From NCBI GenBank assembly GCA_963801715.1, contig CAWDGB010000024.1, positions 65,115 to 129,114 on the forward strand: a stretch of 64,000 bases of DNA. The letters run 5' to 3'. The notes below the pieces were generated by a model, which was not told the DNA's origin, searched no databases, and saw nothing but the letters and a program-made list of their open reading frames with translations. The stretch comes from CAVVJA01 sp963801715. GTDB lineage: Bacteria; Actinomycetota; Actinomycetes; Mycobacteriales; Jatrophihabitantaceae. Positions 1 through 9,422 of this stretch are shown in pieces. The translations under genes and the position numbers were made by a program. Every line of letters starts with the position of its first letter. Positions within the stretch are counted from its first letter, which is position 1.

Positions 1-380
1 TCGTTCCGCGTCGCGTAGGGCCAGCAGCGACCGTCGGCGTCTGTCGCTGTCTCGATCACGGCACTGCCATCGGGGCGGTGCACGTCCAAACGGAACGGGT
101 CCAGTCCCAGGGTCACAGTCATCGCTGAGGTGCCGATTCGCACCGCGTCGGCCGCATAGTCCACGGCGAAGTCCACCATCTCGGCGAGCGGGTCGACGCA
201 TACCGCGAACGTCGGCGCATCGTCGAAAATCCCGCCCCGGCTGATCTTGAAGCGAACCACGTCGTTGCGAACGACGTCGATGCGCAGCTGCTCGCCGGGC
301 AATTGCGCGAGCACTCCACGCTCGGTGCCGCGCACGGAATCGACCCGCTCGAAACGCATATAGCCATCGGTGTCGATCAC
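1..380 (-). CDS. GH31 family glycosidase, N-terminal fragment (cut by window edge)
   Basis: The 126 visible codons start at GTG 378-380 behind a GGAGGG ribosome site 7 nt upstream and run off the window. The product begins VIDTDGYMRFERVDSVRGT and contains LDPFRLDVHRPDGSAV, the pattern of the N-terminal galactose-mutarotase-like domain of family GH31 (alpha-glucosidases and alpha-xylosidases). Catalytic residues lie beyond the edge, so the substrate cannot be read. It follows prmC by about 50 bp on the same strand and may be co-transcribed with it. The sugar ABC importer at 2.9-6.2 kb is its likely functional partner, which is inference. The family call rests on sequence feel for one short domain. 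Confidence 0.68.
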   Translation of the reverse strand, partial: MIDTDGYMRFERVDSVRGTERGVLAQLPGEQLRIDVVRNDVVRFKISRGGIFDDAPTFAVCVDPLAEMVDFAVDYAADAVRIGTSAMTVTLGLDPFRLDVHRPDGSAVIETATDADGRCWPYATRN

Positions 381-433
381 CGGCTCACCCTCCCACACCG
401 GGCCGGCAAGCAACTGCTAGCTGGCGCAGGGCA

Positions 434-1292
434 CTAGTGGCGGTCAGCTACCGGCCACGTTCGCTCAGCGGTCACGTAGCGAGGGCGACCGGCGAGATCC
501 CGGTGGTCGACGACCTGGCGCCAGCCATCATCGCCCGAGAGCAACGCAGTGATGGCCGTGCCCTGCTCGGTCACCGTGCTCTACCGACAGCACGGCCCCG
601 GAGCGGAGCAGCCGTCTGGCCGTTGCGACCACGGCGGGCAACACGGCAAGTCCATCCGGGCCCGCGAACAGCGCGTCAGCCGGGTCATGGCGCACCTCCG
701 GATCGACATCCTCGTCACTCGCCACATATGGCGGATTGGCCAGCACCGCGTCGACCCGGTCGGTCAGCTGAGGCAGTAAGCCCGGATCGGCCACGTCCGC
801 CGCAACGACCTGGACATCGGAACCAGCACAATTTCGCCGGAGCCAATGGAGCGCGCTGGGTGAGCGCTCGACGGCATACACCGTCGCCGAAGGCACCTCG
901 TCGGCTACGGCGAGGGCGAGCGCACCCGAACCAGCGCACAGGTCGACGGCGACCGGATGGGGGCTGGCGCGCAGTACTGGGAGAACGGCGTCCACCAGCA
1001 ACTCGGTCTCCGGTCTCGGCACGAACACGCCGGGTCCCACCGCTATCTCGACGTAGCGGAACGCGACGGTGCCGACGAGGTGCTGGAGTGGCTCCCGCGC
1101 CGACCGGCGGGCGACAAGCTCCGCGAACCGCACGGCCGTCTCGGCGTCGACCGTCTCGACAGCGGCCAGTCGGGTGCGCGGAACACCGAGAGCGGCGGCC
1201 AGCAGCTGTTCAGCATCCGCGCGGGCCGCAGGTACACCCGCGGTCGAGAGCGTCTCGACGGCGACCGTGAGCAGGGTGCGGGGAGCGGTCAC
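434..1292 (-). CDS. prmC: Peptide chain release factor N5-glutamine methyltransferase, frameshifted near the 3' end
   Basis: PrmC methylates the glutamine of the GGQ motif in release factors. The protein begins MTAPRTLLTVAVETL, has the SAM-binding DLCAGSGALALAVA stretch and the diagnostic NPPYV motif. Its ATG overlaps the prfA stop (ATGA), so the two are translationally coupled. As read, the frame ends at 528 after EHGDRAGHGHHC. Removing one base of the CCC run at 561-563 gives a normal tail containing VVDHRDLAGRPRYV that stops at 434, making 285 residues, the usual length. I infer a one-base error or a recent mutation affecting only the C-terminus. Confidence 0.88.
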
Positions 1293-2374
1293 AGGGCTGG
1301 TTCTCCGCGCAGCAGGGCCGCGGTATCGGCCTCAGACAGGGCATCGATGACGTCGTCAAGGGCGCCGTCGAGGACCTGGTCGAGGTTGTAAGCCTTGAAC
1401 CCCACCCTATGATCGCTGATCCGGTTCTCCGGAAAGTTATAGGTGCGCACTCGTTCCGAGCGATCGACGGTGCGCACCTGAGACCGGCGGGCGTCGGCCG
1501 CGGCGGCATCGGCTTCCTCCTGAGCCGCCGCCAGCAGCCGAGCCCGCAACACCCGCAGGCCCGCCTCCCGGTTCTGCAACTGGCTCTTCTCGTTCTGCAT
1601 CGACACCACTGTTCCCGTCGGCAGGTGAGTGATGCGAACCGCTGAATCGGTCGTGTTGACGCTCTGCCCTCCTGGTCCAGATGAACGGAACACGTCGACG
1701 CGCAAGTCGTTCGGATCGAGTTCGACCTCGACCTCCTCGGCCTCGGGGAACACGAGGACGCCCGCAGCCGAGGTATGAATCCGACCCTGCGACTCGGTCG
1801 CAGGGACCCGCTGCACTCGGTGCACGCCGCCCTCGTACTTCAGACGCCGCCACACGGCCTGGTCCGGCCGGCGCGCCCGCACGGCGACGGTCGCGGATTT
1901 GACCCCGCCGAGGTCGGTTGCCTCCAGGTCGAGCACGTCGAAGGCCCAGCCTTGCCGCTCGGCGTACCGGGTGTACATGCGCAGCAGGTCACTGGCGAAC
2001 AACGCCGACTCCTCACCACCCTCGCCGGCCTTGATCTCGAGAATGACGTCTTTGCGGTCGTTGGGGTCTTTGGGAAGCAGCAGCTCGCGCAGCTTCGCTT
2101 CCGCGGCGTCGACCTGGGCCCGCAGGCTCACCGCTTCGTCGGCGAAGGAGTCATCCTCCGCCGCAAGCTCCAGCGCGGTGCGCAGGTCGCCCTGTAGCCG
2201 TTGCACTTCGGCCGCTGCGGCCATGATCGGCGACAGCTCGGCGTAACGGCGCCCGAGCGTCCGAGCCCGAGCCTGGTCGGCATGCACGCCTGGATCGGCA
2301 AGCGCACGTTCCACCTCATTGTGCTCGGCGGCAAGGGTCGCCAGGACGCCGTCGGCGTCGGCCTGATCGATCAT
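1289..2374 (-). CDS. prfA: Peptide chain release factor 1
   Basis: RF1 reads UAA and UAG stop codons and triggers peptide release on the ribosome. The 361-residue product shows the release-factor core: an N-terminal coiled-coil region with many Ala/Glu/Arg, GEGGEESALFASDLLRMY in the middle, and the catalytic GGQ loop in SSGPGGQSVNTTDSAVR. I start it at ATG 2372-2374 (MIDQADADGVL) because AAGGAG lies 7 nt upstream; an in-frame start at 2407 would add residues not typical of the family. It lies between rpmE and prmC, the usual actinobacterial order, and overlaps prmC by 4 nt. Confidence 0.95.
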   Translation of the reverse strand: MIDQADADGVLATLAAEHNEVERALADPGVHADQARARTLGRRYAELSPIMAAAAEVQRLQGDLRTALELAAEDDSFADEAVSLRAQVDAAEAKLRELLLPKDPNDRKDVILEIKAGEGGEESALFASDLLRMYTRYAERQGWAFDVLDLEATDLGGVKSATVAVRARRPDQAVWRRLKYEGGVHRVQRVPATESQGRIHTSAAGVLVFPEAEEVEVELDPNDLRVDVFRSSGPGGQSVNTTDSAVRITHLPTGTVVSMQNEKSQLQNREAGLRVLRARLLAAAQEEADAAAADARRSQVRTVDRSERVRTYNFPENRISDHRVGFKAYNLDQVLDGALDDVIDALSEADTAALLRGEPAL

Positions 2375-2460
2375 GTCCTGTCTCCTTCCGCTCCGGCATC
2401 GCAACATGAGTCAGCGCCCGCGGCCGGACCGGGTGGCCTGGCTGCGGGCGCTGCGGAACG

Positions 2461-2685
2461 CTAGGAGTTGGTGCTGCGGACGCGCTTGCCGTAACGCTTC
2501 TCGAACCTGTCGACGCGCCCGCCGACATCCAGGATCTTCTGCTTGCCCGTGTAGAACGGGTGGCAGGCTGAGCAAATGTCTGCGTGGATGTGACCGGATT
2601 TCGCCGTGCTGCGGGTGGTGAACGTGTTCCCGCAGGAACACGTCACCTCGGTGACGACGTAGTCCGGGTGGATACCGGTCTTCAT
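2461..2685 (-). CDS. rpmE: 50S ribosomal protein L31, zinc-binding form
   Basis: The 74-residue protein MKTGIHPDYVVTEVTCSCGN has the cysteine set of the zinc-binding (C+) L31 type: CSCG near residue 16 and CSACH around 37-41. The C-terminal half (FYTGKQKILDVGGRVDRFEKR) is typical. It is a late-assembled large-subunit protein. It lies 86 bp upstream of prfA in the transcription direction. The contrast with the cysteine-free L36 gene at 21.1 kb is notable because C+ and C- ribosomal proteins are usually exchanged under zinc limitation. Confidence 0.95.
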   Translation of the reverse strand: MKTGIHPDYVVTEVTCSCGNTFTTRSTAKSGHIHADICSACHPFYTGKQKILDVGGRVDRFEKRYGKRVRSTNS

Positions 2686-2816
2686 TGGATGGATCCCTTC
2701 TCGTGGCCGCCGGGTCGCCGAGCCACGATGGTGGACTCGACGTGAACCGGAACCGGGTCTCGTACCGTTTCAGTCTGCCAGCCGACGGCCAGACCGACCA
2801 AAACCGACCGCTGAAA

Positions 2817-2855
2817 CAGCTCCGCGGCGGGGGATATTCCCTCGTCGCGGAGCTG
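2817..2855 (-). terminator. Strong hairpin after the ABC transporter operon
   Basis: CAGCTCCGCG pairs with CGCGGAGCTG around a GGG/CCC inner stem, directly downstream of the last permease stop codon at 2876. There is no clear T-tract, as is common in high-GC actinobacteria. It probably separates the importer from rpmE. Confidence 0.6.
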
Positions 2856-2875
2856 CAGGTCGGCCGCTTGGTGGA

Positions 2876-3783
2876 TCAGCCCTTGACGCCACCTGCCGTC
2901 AGGCCGCTGACGATGCGGCGCTGGAAGAGGAGCACCACGATGATCAGCGGGATACGGTGATGACGACGCCGGCGGCCATCGTCTGCGTGTACGGGATGAC
3001 GTGCGGGCCGGCGGTGAACTTCGCCAGCGCCACGGTCGGCGGCGCGACGTTGTCGTTGCCGTTGTACAGGACGCTGGACAGCAGGTACTCGTTCCAGACC
3101 GCCGAGGAAGATCAGGATCGCGGTCGTGAACAGCGCCGGCGCAGCCAGCGGCAAGATCACCAGCCGGAACGCCTGCCCCGGTGTTGCCCCGTCGACCCGG
3201 GCTGCCTGTTCCAGCTCCCACGGCATGTCCGGTGAAGAAGCTGGTCAGGATGAACACCGCGAACGGGAGGGCACCGGAGATCTGCGGCAGGATCAAGCGC
3301 CTGGTAGGTGCCCAGCCAGCCCCAGTCCGAGAACAGCTGGAACAGCGGCGTCAGGATGGCGACGCCCGGGAACATCGATGCCGCCGAGGATCGCGCCGAG
3401 GATGAGGTACTTGACGCGGAATTCGCAGCCGGGCCATCGCGTAGGCCGCGAAGACACCGACGGCCATCGCGAGCACCGTGACGCACACTCCGATGATGAC
3501 GCCGTTGACCAGCGACCGGCCGAAGTGGTTGTTGGTCGTGTTGAACGCGTACTTGAAGTTGGACAACGTGAGGTGGTTCGGGACACAGCGTGGTGTCGAG
3601 CGCGTAGTCCGGGTCCCGGAAGGACATGACGAGCATCCAGTAGAACGGCGCCAGACACCACACCAGGATGATGACGATGCTGGCATAGCTGCCAATCGAC
3701 GCCCCACGGGAACGCCCGCTTCGGCTGTTCGACGGTGGCCTCGCCGGACCGGTGGCAGTGGGAGCCTGCACTGAGCTGGTCAT
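2876..3783 (-). pseudogene. Sugar ABC transporter permease, MalG/ThuG type, several frameshifts as read
   Basis: The gene starts at ATG 3781-3783 (MTSSVQAPTATG) behind a perfect GGAGGT 6 nt upstream. Translation in successive frames gives a complete MalG-type inner-membrane permease: an N-terminal membrane segment (YASIVIILVWCLAPFYWML), SFRDPDYALDTT, the region around YAMARLRI, the EAA loop (ELEQAARVDGATPGQAFRLV) and the end RRIVSGLTAGGVKG. Total extent is about 300 codons, normal for the family. The frame breaks at about five places (roughly 3610, 3420, 3380, 3230 and 3100). If the sequence is correct it is dead; if the breaks are sequencing errors it is an ordinary permease. Confidence 0.8.
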
Positions 3784-3787
3784 CGCA

Positions 3788-4830
3788 CTACCTCCCTTCG
3801 CCTTCGGCGCCGGTCTCGGCATGATATTGGCCCCTAAGAGCTTCACCAGCACGAACGCGCAGGCGAAGATGAAGATGAAGGTGATCGTCGACAGCGCCGA
3901 CGCCGAGTTGAGGCCGGACTGGATCTGCTTCACCACCAGGATGGACAGGGTCGACGTGCCGTTCGCGCCACCGGTGAGGATGGCCGGCAGGTCGTACATG
4001 CGCAGCGTGTCGAGCGATCGGAAGATCAACGCGACCGCCAGGGCCGGCTTGACCAACGGCAGCGTGATCCGCCAGAACCGCTGCCAGGCGGTGGCGCCGT
4101 CGACCTTCGCCGACTCGTAGAGCTCATCCGGAATGCCCTGCAGCCCGGCCAGGATGAGCAGGGCCATGAACGGCGTCGTCTTCCAGGTGTCGGTGATGAC
4201 GATGGCGATCCGGGCCGGCCACTTCTCCGACCACTGGATGTTGGTGCCGAGGATCTTGTTGAGCGATGCCGCCCGGGTCGTAGATGACCTGCCACAGCTT
4301 GGCGCGTGACGGCGGTCGGGATCGCCCACGGGATCAGGATCGCGGCGCGCACGACGCCGCGGCCCTTGAACGCCTTGTGCATCATCAGCGCCATGATCAT
4401 GCCGATGACGGTCTCGAAGGCGACCGTCACGACGGTGAACCCGACCGTCACTCCGACCGAGCCCAGAATTCGGAGCCGAGCGTGCCGGGCGGGCATTTGA
4501 CCGTGCCGCCGCCCGGCGTCGGGCATTGCTGCAGCAGCCAGGTCTTGTAGTTGTCGAATCCGGCGAATTGACCGCCCTTGTTGAAGAAGCCGGTGGCCGG
4601 ATTCAGGCCCGGGTCCTTCTGGAACGAGTCGATGATCGCCTTGACGATCGGATACCCGACGATGAGGGCCAACAGCAGAACGTCGGAGTCATCAGGAAGA
4701 AGGCCAGCCGACCCTCGCCGGTGGCGATCTTTTTCCGGCCCTTCTCCGGCCGATAGCCTTCTGCCAGCTCCTTTTCTTCAGCTAATGCTTCTTGTTCGAC
4801 TCCCCCAGGCACAGATTGCATGTGTGACAT
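3788..4830 (-). pseudogene. Sugar ABC transporter permease, MalF/ThuF type, frameshifted
   Basis: The start is ATG 4828-4830 (MSHMQSVPGGVEQEALAEEK) behind GAGGAGG. The pieces include IVGYPIVKAIIDSFQKDPG, VGFTVVTVAFETVIGMIMAL, IPWAIPTAV and an EAA loop in DELYESAKVDGATAWQRFWR, with C-terminal membrane helices ending near LLGANIMPRPAPK. This is the typical order for a MalF-type permease of about 340 residues. Breaks occur near 4680, 4465, 4315 and 4270. Near its end the frame as read runs straight into the next permease; the expected stop TAG lies at 3788-3790 in the neighbouring frame. It forms an operon with the binding protein upstream and MalG downstream. No ATPase gene is present, so a shared MsiK/MalK-like ATPase elsewhere is likely. 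Confidence 0.8.
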
Positions 4831-4877
4831 GGAGCCTCCTCGGGCTACCGACGTCCCAGCGGATCGGATTGTAGGCG

Positions 4878-4914
4878 CCTCAGTGGGACGCGCTCAGAGC
4901 GCGTCCCACCGAGG
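4878..4914 (-). promoter_or_regulatory. Intercistronic hairpin between binding protein and first permease
   Basis: CCTCAGTGGGACGCGCTC pairs almost perfectly with AGCGCGTCCCACCGAGG. It lies in the 101-bp space between the binding-protein stop (4932) and the permease start (4830). Such hairpins in sugar importers commonly stabilise the binding-protein message or partly terminate it, giving excess binding protein over permeases. There is no T-tract, so I favour attenuation or mRNA protection over full termination. Confidence 0.6.
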
Positions 4915-4931
4915 CCGGCCTGGGGTGCGGC

Positions 4932-6230
4932 TCAGCCGCCGCCGCTGGCCGCCGAGTTGATGGCCGCCTGCAGGTCCTTCAAGGCCTGCTCACTCGACTT
5001 CTGCCCTGCAGCGCCGCGTAGACGTTGGTCTCGATCGCCTTGGTGACTGCCGGGTAGAACGGGGTGACCGGGCGCGGGACCGCGGTCTGGATGCTCTTGC
5101 AGCAGGATCGGCAGGTACGGGAACCTTGGCGACCAGCGTCGGGTCGGAGTAGAGGGCAGTCACGACCGGCGCCAGCGACGCCTGGGTGAGCATGTACTTC
5201 TGCACCTCGTCGGACTCGACGAACTTCATGAAGTCGAGCTCCGTCGCCTTGTGCTTGCAGTAGGTGCTCATCGCCCAGCTGTGCCCACCGAGGCTGGACG
5301 CGCCGGGCGTGTCGCCGGACCGGAGTCCGGGCAGCGGCGCGATGCCGAACTTGCCGATGACCTTCGAGTTGGAGGCGGTGTTGAGGATGGCGACGCGCGT
5401 ACGGCCACTGCCGCATGAACACCAGCTTGCCGGCCTGGAAGGCGTTGAGGCTCTCCGTCTCCTGGAAGCCGATGGCCTCCTTGGGGATGTAGCCCTGCTT
5501 GAACCCGTTGACCAGGAAGTCGAGGCCCTTCTTCGCCTCGGGAGTGTCGACGTTCGGCGTCTTGCCGTCCTCCTTGACGAACGACGCCGCCGGCGGTGTT
5601 GATCGCCTCGGCCGCGTTGACGTCAGACCCTCGTAGTTGGCGAACTGACCGGCGTAGCAGTCCATGCCCGGCCGTCGCCTTCGGGCAGTCGGCGATCATC
5701 TCGTCCCACGTCTTCGGTGGCGTCGGCACCAGGTCCTTGCGGTAGTAGAGCATGCCGCCGTCAGAAGTCGAAGGGAGCGGCGAACAGCGTGCCGCGCGTA
5801 CGTCGCCGCCTTGACGGTCGCCGGCAGGAGCTTGCTGGTGTCCATCGCGTACTGGTCCTTCAGCGGCTGGATCCAGCCCTTGCGCCGCGAACTGCGCGGT
5901 CCAGATCACGTCGACGCTGACGACGTCGTAGTTCGGGTCCTTGGCCTGGAAGTGCTGCTGCAGGTCCTGCAGCTGGTCGTCAGCCGAGTCGGACTGCTGC
6001 TTGAAGGTCACCTTCTCGTTCGGGTGGTCCTTGTTCCACATCTGGGCCAGGGTCGGGAGCACGTTGCTGTTGTCCTTGCCCTGCACGACCGTGATCGGCC
6101 CGCGCTCGCCGGCGCTGCCACCCCCGCTACCTCCGCTGCTGCTGCTGCCGCCGCTACTGCTACACGCCGCCGCAAGACTGGCCACGACAGCCGTCGAGAC
6201 AGCGACTGCGGCGATGTTCCGATATCGCAT
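4932..6230 (-). pseudogene. Sugar-binding lipoprotein of an ABC importer, several frameshifts as read
   Basis: The start is ATG 6228-6230 (MRYRNIAAVAVSTAVVASL) with AAGGG upstream. It has a lipoprotein signal ending in LAAACSSSGG, so the cysteine would be lipid-modified. Recognisable blocks are ITVVQGKDNSNVLPTLAQMW, TSDGGMLYYRKDLVPTPPK, TWDEMIADCPKATAG, NAFQAGKLVFMRQWPYA and AVPRPVTPFYPAVTKAIETN. Together these match trehalose/maltose-type binding proteins (LpqY/ThuE group) of about 430 residues. The frame breaks at least near 5890, 5800, 5670, 5600, 5410, 5110 and 5010; several are repaired by removing one base. It is the first gene of the importer operon. Confidence 0.82.
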
Positions 6231-6261
6231 CCCGCGCCCTTTCGTCGTCGGTTGGGACCGC

Positions 6262-6279
6262 AAGCGGCTGGCACCGCTT
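6262..6279. promoter_or_regulatory. Inverted repeat upstream of the binding-protein gene
   Basis: AAGCGGCTGGCACCGCTT has perfect 6-bp arms around a 6-bp centre and lies 32 bp upstream of the binding-protein start. Sugar importers are often controlled by LacI-type repressors binding such repeats, but no regulator gene is adjacent and the centre is not the usual CG. Role inferred only. Confidence 0.35.
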
Positions 6280-6467
6280 ACACCGACATGCACGATTTCA
6301 CCCGCAGGACGAATTGGATAGATGCGCAGGCCAGCGATACCCAACCGTTACCTAGCTGACCCCGCCTTGAGAGGACATCGTGGCCATCCGGTTATCCCAG
6401 CAGCGATATAGGCGATATGACCGATTTAGTCGGCTGAGGGTTTCGCCGGTCGGGGTTGTGGGATGGC

Positions 6468-8213
6468 TCAGTCCTGGCCCGGCGTCGTCTTGGCGATCTG
6501 CATGAGGAACTCGACGTTGGTCCGGGTCTTCTTGAGCCGGTCGAGCAGCAGGTCGATGGCCTGCTGGGGGTCCAAGGCGTGCAGGACCCGGCGCAGCTTG
6601 ATGACCACCGCCAGCTCGTCCGGCGAGAGCAGGATCTCCTCCTTGCGGGTAGAGGACTGATCCACATCGATGGCCGGGAAGACCCGCTTGTCGGCGATCT
6701 TGCGATCGAGCTTGAGCTCGGCGTTGCCGGTGCCCTTGTACTCCTCGAAGAACACGGTGTCGCCCGCGGAGCCGGTCTCGACGAGCGCCGTCGCGAGGAT
6801 CGTCAAGGATCCGCCGTTCTCGATGTTGCGCGCCGCGCCCAAGAATCGCTTGGGCTGGTAGAGCGCGGTCGAGTCGACTCCGCCGGAGAGGATCCGGCCA
6901 CTCGCCGGCGCGGCCAAGTTGTACGCCCGGCCGAGGCGGGTGATCGAGTCGAGCAGGACGACGACATCGTGCCCCAGCTCGACGAGGCGCTTCGCTCGCT
7001 CGATGGACAGCTCAGCAACCATCGTGTGGTCTTGGGGACGCCGATCGAACGTCGACGAGATGACCTCACCCTTCACCGAGCGCTGCATGTCGGTGACTTC
7101 CTCTGGCCGCTCGTCGACGAGAACCACCATGAGGTGGCATTCCGGGTTGTTCACGGTGATCGCGTTCGCGATCGCCTGCAAGACCATCGTCTTGCCGGCC
7201 TTCGGTGGCGAGACGATCAGCGCGCGCTGCCCCTTCCCGATGGGCATCACCAGATCGATAACCCGGGTGGTGAGCACGTGGGGCTCGGTTTCCAGCCGCA
7301 GGCGGGACTGGGGGTACAGCGGGGTCAGCTTGGTGAACTCGACGCGGTTCTTGGCCGCCTCCGGGTCACGCCCGTTCACCGTGTCCAGGCGGACCAGCGG
7401 GTTGTACTTCTCGCGGCGCTCGCCGTCGCGGGGTTGTCGGATCGCGCCGGTCACGGCATCGCCACGACGCAGACCGAAGCGGCGGACGTAGGAGTTGGCG
7501 ACGTAGATGTCCTCCGGACTTGCGAAGTAGCCGGCAGTCCGCACGAACCAGGTGTTCTTCTCCTCGATCGCGTCGAGGATGCCTGCGACCGGGATGAGGA
7601 CGTCGTCCTCGGACACGGTCGGCTCGGTATCCGGGCTGCTGCCGCTCGACGACTGGCCGGATCTGTCGCGGTTGCGGCCCCGGCGATCGCGATAGCGCCG
7701 GCCCCGCCGGCGACCGCCGTCTCCGTCGTCCTCGCGTTCACTACTTTGCTGGCCGGCCCCGCCAGCCAGCTGGCCAGACGGTGGCTGACCCCCGGGCTGC
7801 GAGCCGCGCGAGCGCGCATGGTCATCCGCCGGAACGGACCGCTCCTGCGGACCGGTGCGCCGATCCGGGCCGCCGTTGACAGCCGCCGGCGGCGACTCCG
7901 GCGCGGACGGCGGTGCGGTTTCCGCAAGGAGGACAGCTGGTACGGCCGTCTCGCCCATCGGCAACACCTGTGGGGGAATCGTCACCGAATCGGTGGCATG
8001 GCCGTCGGCCGATCCCACCGTGGTTTGCCGATTCTGAATGGCGGCCACAAGGTCGCTCTTGCGCATTTTGGTGGTGTTGATGCCCAGGCTAGCCGCAAGT
8101 TGCTGCAGCTCGGGCAGGAGCATCGACGCCAACGAGGCGCCTTTCCGGCGCGTCCCGACCGGCTGCGAGCCGGTACCGGAGGTGACCCGCGTCGGCTCCT
8201 GGGTGTCTGTCAC
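6468..8213 (-). CDS. rho: Transcription termination factor Rho
   Basis: The 581-residue protein starts at GTG 8211-8213 (MTDTQEPTRVTSG). Rho is a hexameric RNA helicase that ends transcription. An N-terminal Rho-N domain (LASMLLPELQQLAASLGINT) is followed by an insertion of about 120 residues rich in Arg, Gly, Asp and Ser, characteristic of actinobacterial Rho. The RNA-binding cold-shock-like domain comes next (VAGILDAIEEKNTWFVRTAG), then the ATPase with Walker A in SPPKAGKTMVLQ and the R-loop region. The frame is clean. In the usual block rpmE follows rho; here the ABC importer separates them. Confidence 0.97.
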   Translation of the reverse strand: MTDTQEPTRVTSGTGSQPVGTRRKGASLASMLLPELQQLAASLGINTTKMRKSDLVAAIQNRQTTVGSADGHATDSVTIPPQVLPMGETAVPAVLLAETAPPSAPESPPAAVNGGPDRRTGPQERSVPADDHARSRGSQPGGQPPSGQLAGGAGQQSSEREDDGDGGRRRGRRYRDRRGRNRDRSGQSSSGSSPDTEPTVSEDDVLIPVAGILDAIEEKNTWFVRTAGYFASPEDIYVANSYVRRFGLRRGDAVTGAIRQPRDGERREKYNPLVRLDTVNGRDPEAAKNRVEFTKLTPLYPQSRLRLETEPHVLTTRVIDLVMPIGKGQRALIVSPPKAGKTMVLQAIANAITVNNPECHLMVVLVDERPEEVTDMQRSVKGEVISSTFDRRPQDHTMVAELSIERAKRLVELGHDVVVLLDSITRLGRAYNLAAPASGRILSGGVDSTALYQPKRFLGAARNIENGGSLTILATALVETGSAGDTVFFEEYKGTGNAELKLDRKIADKRVFPAIDVDQSSTRKEEILLSPDELAVVIKLRRVLHALDPQQAIDLLLDRLKKTRTNVEFLMQIAKTTPGQD

Positions 8214-8455
8214 GGTGATATTGGATCCTTCCGAGGTGGTTCGCTGATCGTCCGCGAACCGGTGGTAGGCCGGCTTGGCTGCAGCCGGTTGCGCTCCCCG
8301 AGCGCCTAGCGCGCCGGGAAGTTCGGTGGAAACGTCAATCCGTCGTTCGCACGACCCGCTTGAAGGGGGTGGCGTCGGGGCTGACAGTCACGAGCGTAAC
8401 CGCTCTACTCACCCTCGGCAACAATGGGGCGCGCTCAGATGTTCCCGTGTCTACT
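8214..8455. other. Intergenic region carrying the rho leader
   Basis: This 242-bp space lies between thrB (stop at 8456) and rho. No reading frame is supported. It probably contains the rho promoter and leader; rho is often autoregulated through its leader, but I see no specific signal. Confidence 0.4.
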
Positions 8456-9406
8456 CTAAGTTTTGCCATTGATTTTCTGCTCGCGTGGTGCAACGACCTG
8501 CGCGCCACGCAGATCCACGGCCAAGGTTAGCGCGCGCCAGCCCGATGGCGTGCCGGCAATGACCCGCGCGACTTCAGCATCGTCCCGGGCCAGGACGAGA
8601 ACTGTCGGCCCCGCCCCGGACAGCACTGCTGCCGCCCCGCCCGCGCGCAGGGCCGCGACGAGCGCAGCCGACTCCGGCATCGATGCAGCGCGATAGGGCT
8701 GGTGCAATCGATCCTCGGTTGCGGCAAGCAGGGCACCCGCACCGCCGGGCGCTCCGGCCAGCGCCGCCATCAGCAGCGCGGCTCGGGCGGCCGTGCGCGT
8801 CGCGTCCGCGTGCGGCACCTGGCTCGGCAGAAGACCGCGCGCCAGGCGGGTCGAGGATGGCGTCGGCGGCACCAGCGCGACCGGTCGGATCGCGAGCCCG
8901 ATTGGCACCCGCAGCGCGGCTATCTCGCCGTTGTCGGACCAGGCAACGCACAGGCCACCCAGCAGGCACGGTGCGACGTTGTCGGGGTGTCCCTCGAGGT
9001 CGGCCGCCAGCTGCAACGCGCTGACGTCCGGCAGCGCCGCTGCTCCGCCGGCAACGATCGTGCGGGCTAGCAGAACGCCGGCGACGATGGCCGCTGAGGA
9101 CGATCCCAGACCGCGGCCGTGCGGGATCCGGTTGACGCACTGCAGGGCGATGCCCGCGGGTTGGCACTCGAGCCGGTCGAACGCTGCCCGCATGGCCCGG
9201 ACCACGAGGTGCGACTCGTCCCTCGCGACGGTGCGCGCACCCTCGCCTGCTATCTCGATTCGCACCCCACGCTCGTCGTTGGCTCGCGCGACCACGTCGT
9301 CGTGCAGGTCCAGGGCCAGTCCCAAGGCGTCGAAGCCTGGCCCGAGATTGGCGCTTGTCGCCGGCACTCGGACGTGAACCCGGCCGGCATCGATCTCCAT
9401 CGTCAT
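8456..9406 (-). CDS. thrB: Homoserine kinase
   Basis: ThrB phosphorylates homoserine in threonine synthesis. The 316-residue protein starts at MTMEIDAGRVHVRVPATSAN and has the GHMP-kinase signatures: PATSANLGPGFDALGLALDL near the N-terminus and the ATP loop PHGRGLGSSSAAIVAG around residue 100. A C-terminal LSGAGPTVLVLA block is also present. I start at ATG 9404-9406, 16 bp after thrC, rather than at an upstream in-frame start that would overlap thrC by 100 bp. It is part of the hom-thrC-thrB operon. Confidence 0.95.
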   Translation of the reverse strand: MTMEIDAGRVHVRVPATSANLGPGFDALGLALDLHDDVVARANDERGVRIEIAGEGARTVARDESHLVVRAMRAAFDRLECQPAGIALQCVNRIPHGRGLGSSSAAIVAGVLLARTIVAGGAAALPDVSALQLAADLEGHPDNVAPCLLGGLCVAWSDNGEIAALRVPIGLAIRPVALVPPTPSSTRLARGLLPSQVPHADATRTAARAALLMAALAGAPGGAGALLAATEDRLHQPYRAASMPESAALVAALRAGGAAAVLSGAGPTVLVLARDDAEVARVIAGTPSGWRALTLAVDLRGAQVVAPREQKINGKT

Positions 9407-9422
9407 GAGCGGGCCAGCACCG

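Noticed and set aside
437..1270. 277-codon plus-strand frame
   Set aside because: Antisense to prmC; Arg/Pro-rich composition typical of a high-GC shadow frame.
6456..8309. 617-codon plus-strand frame opposite rho
   Set aside because: Antisense shadow of the clean rho gene; no recognisable domain.
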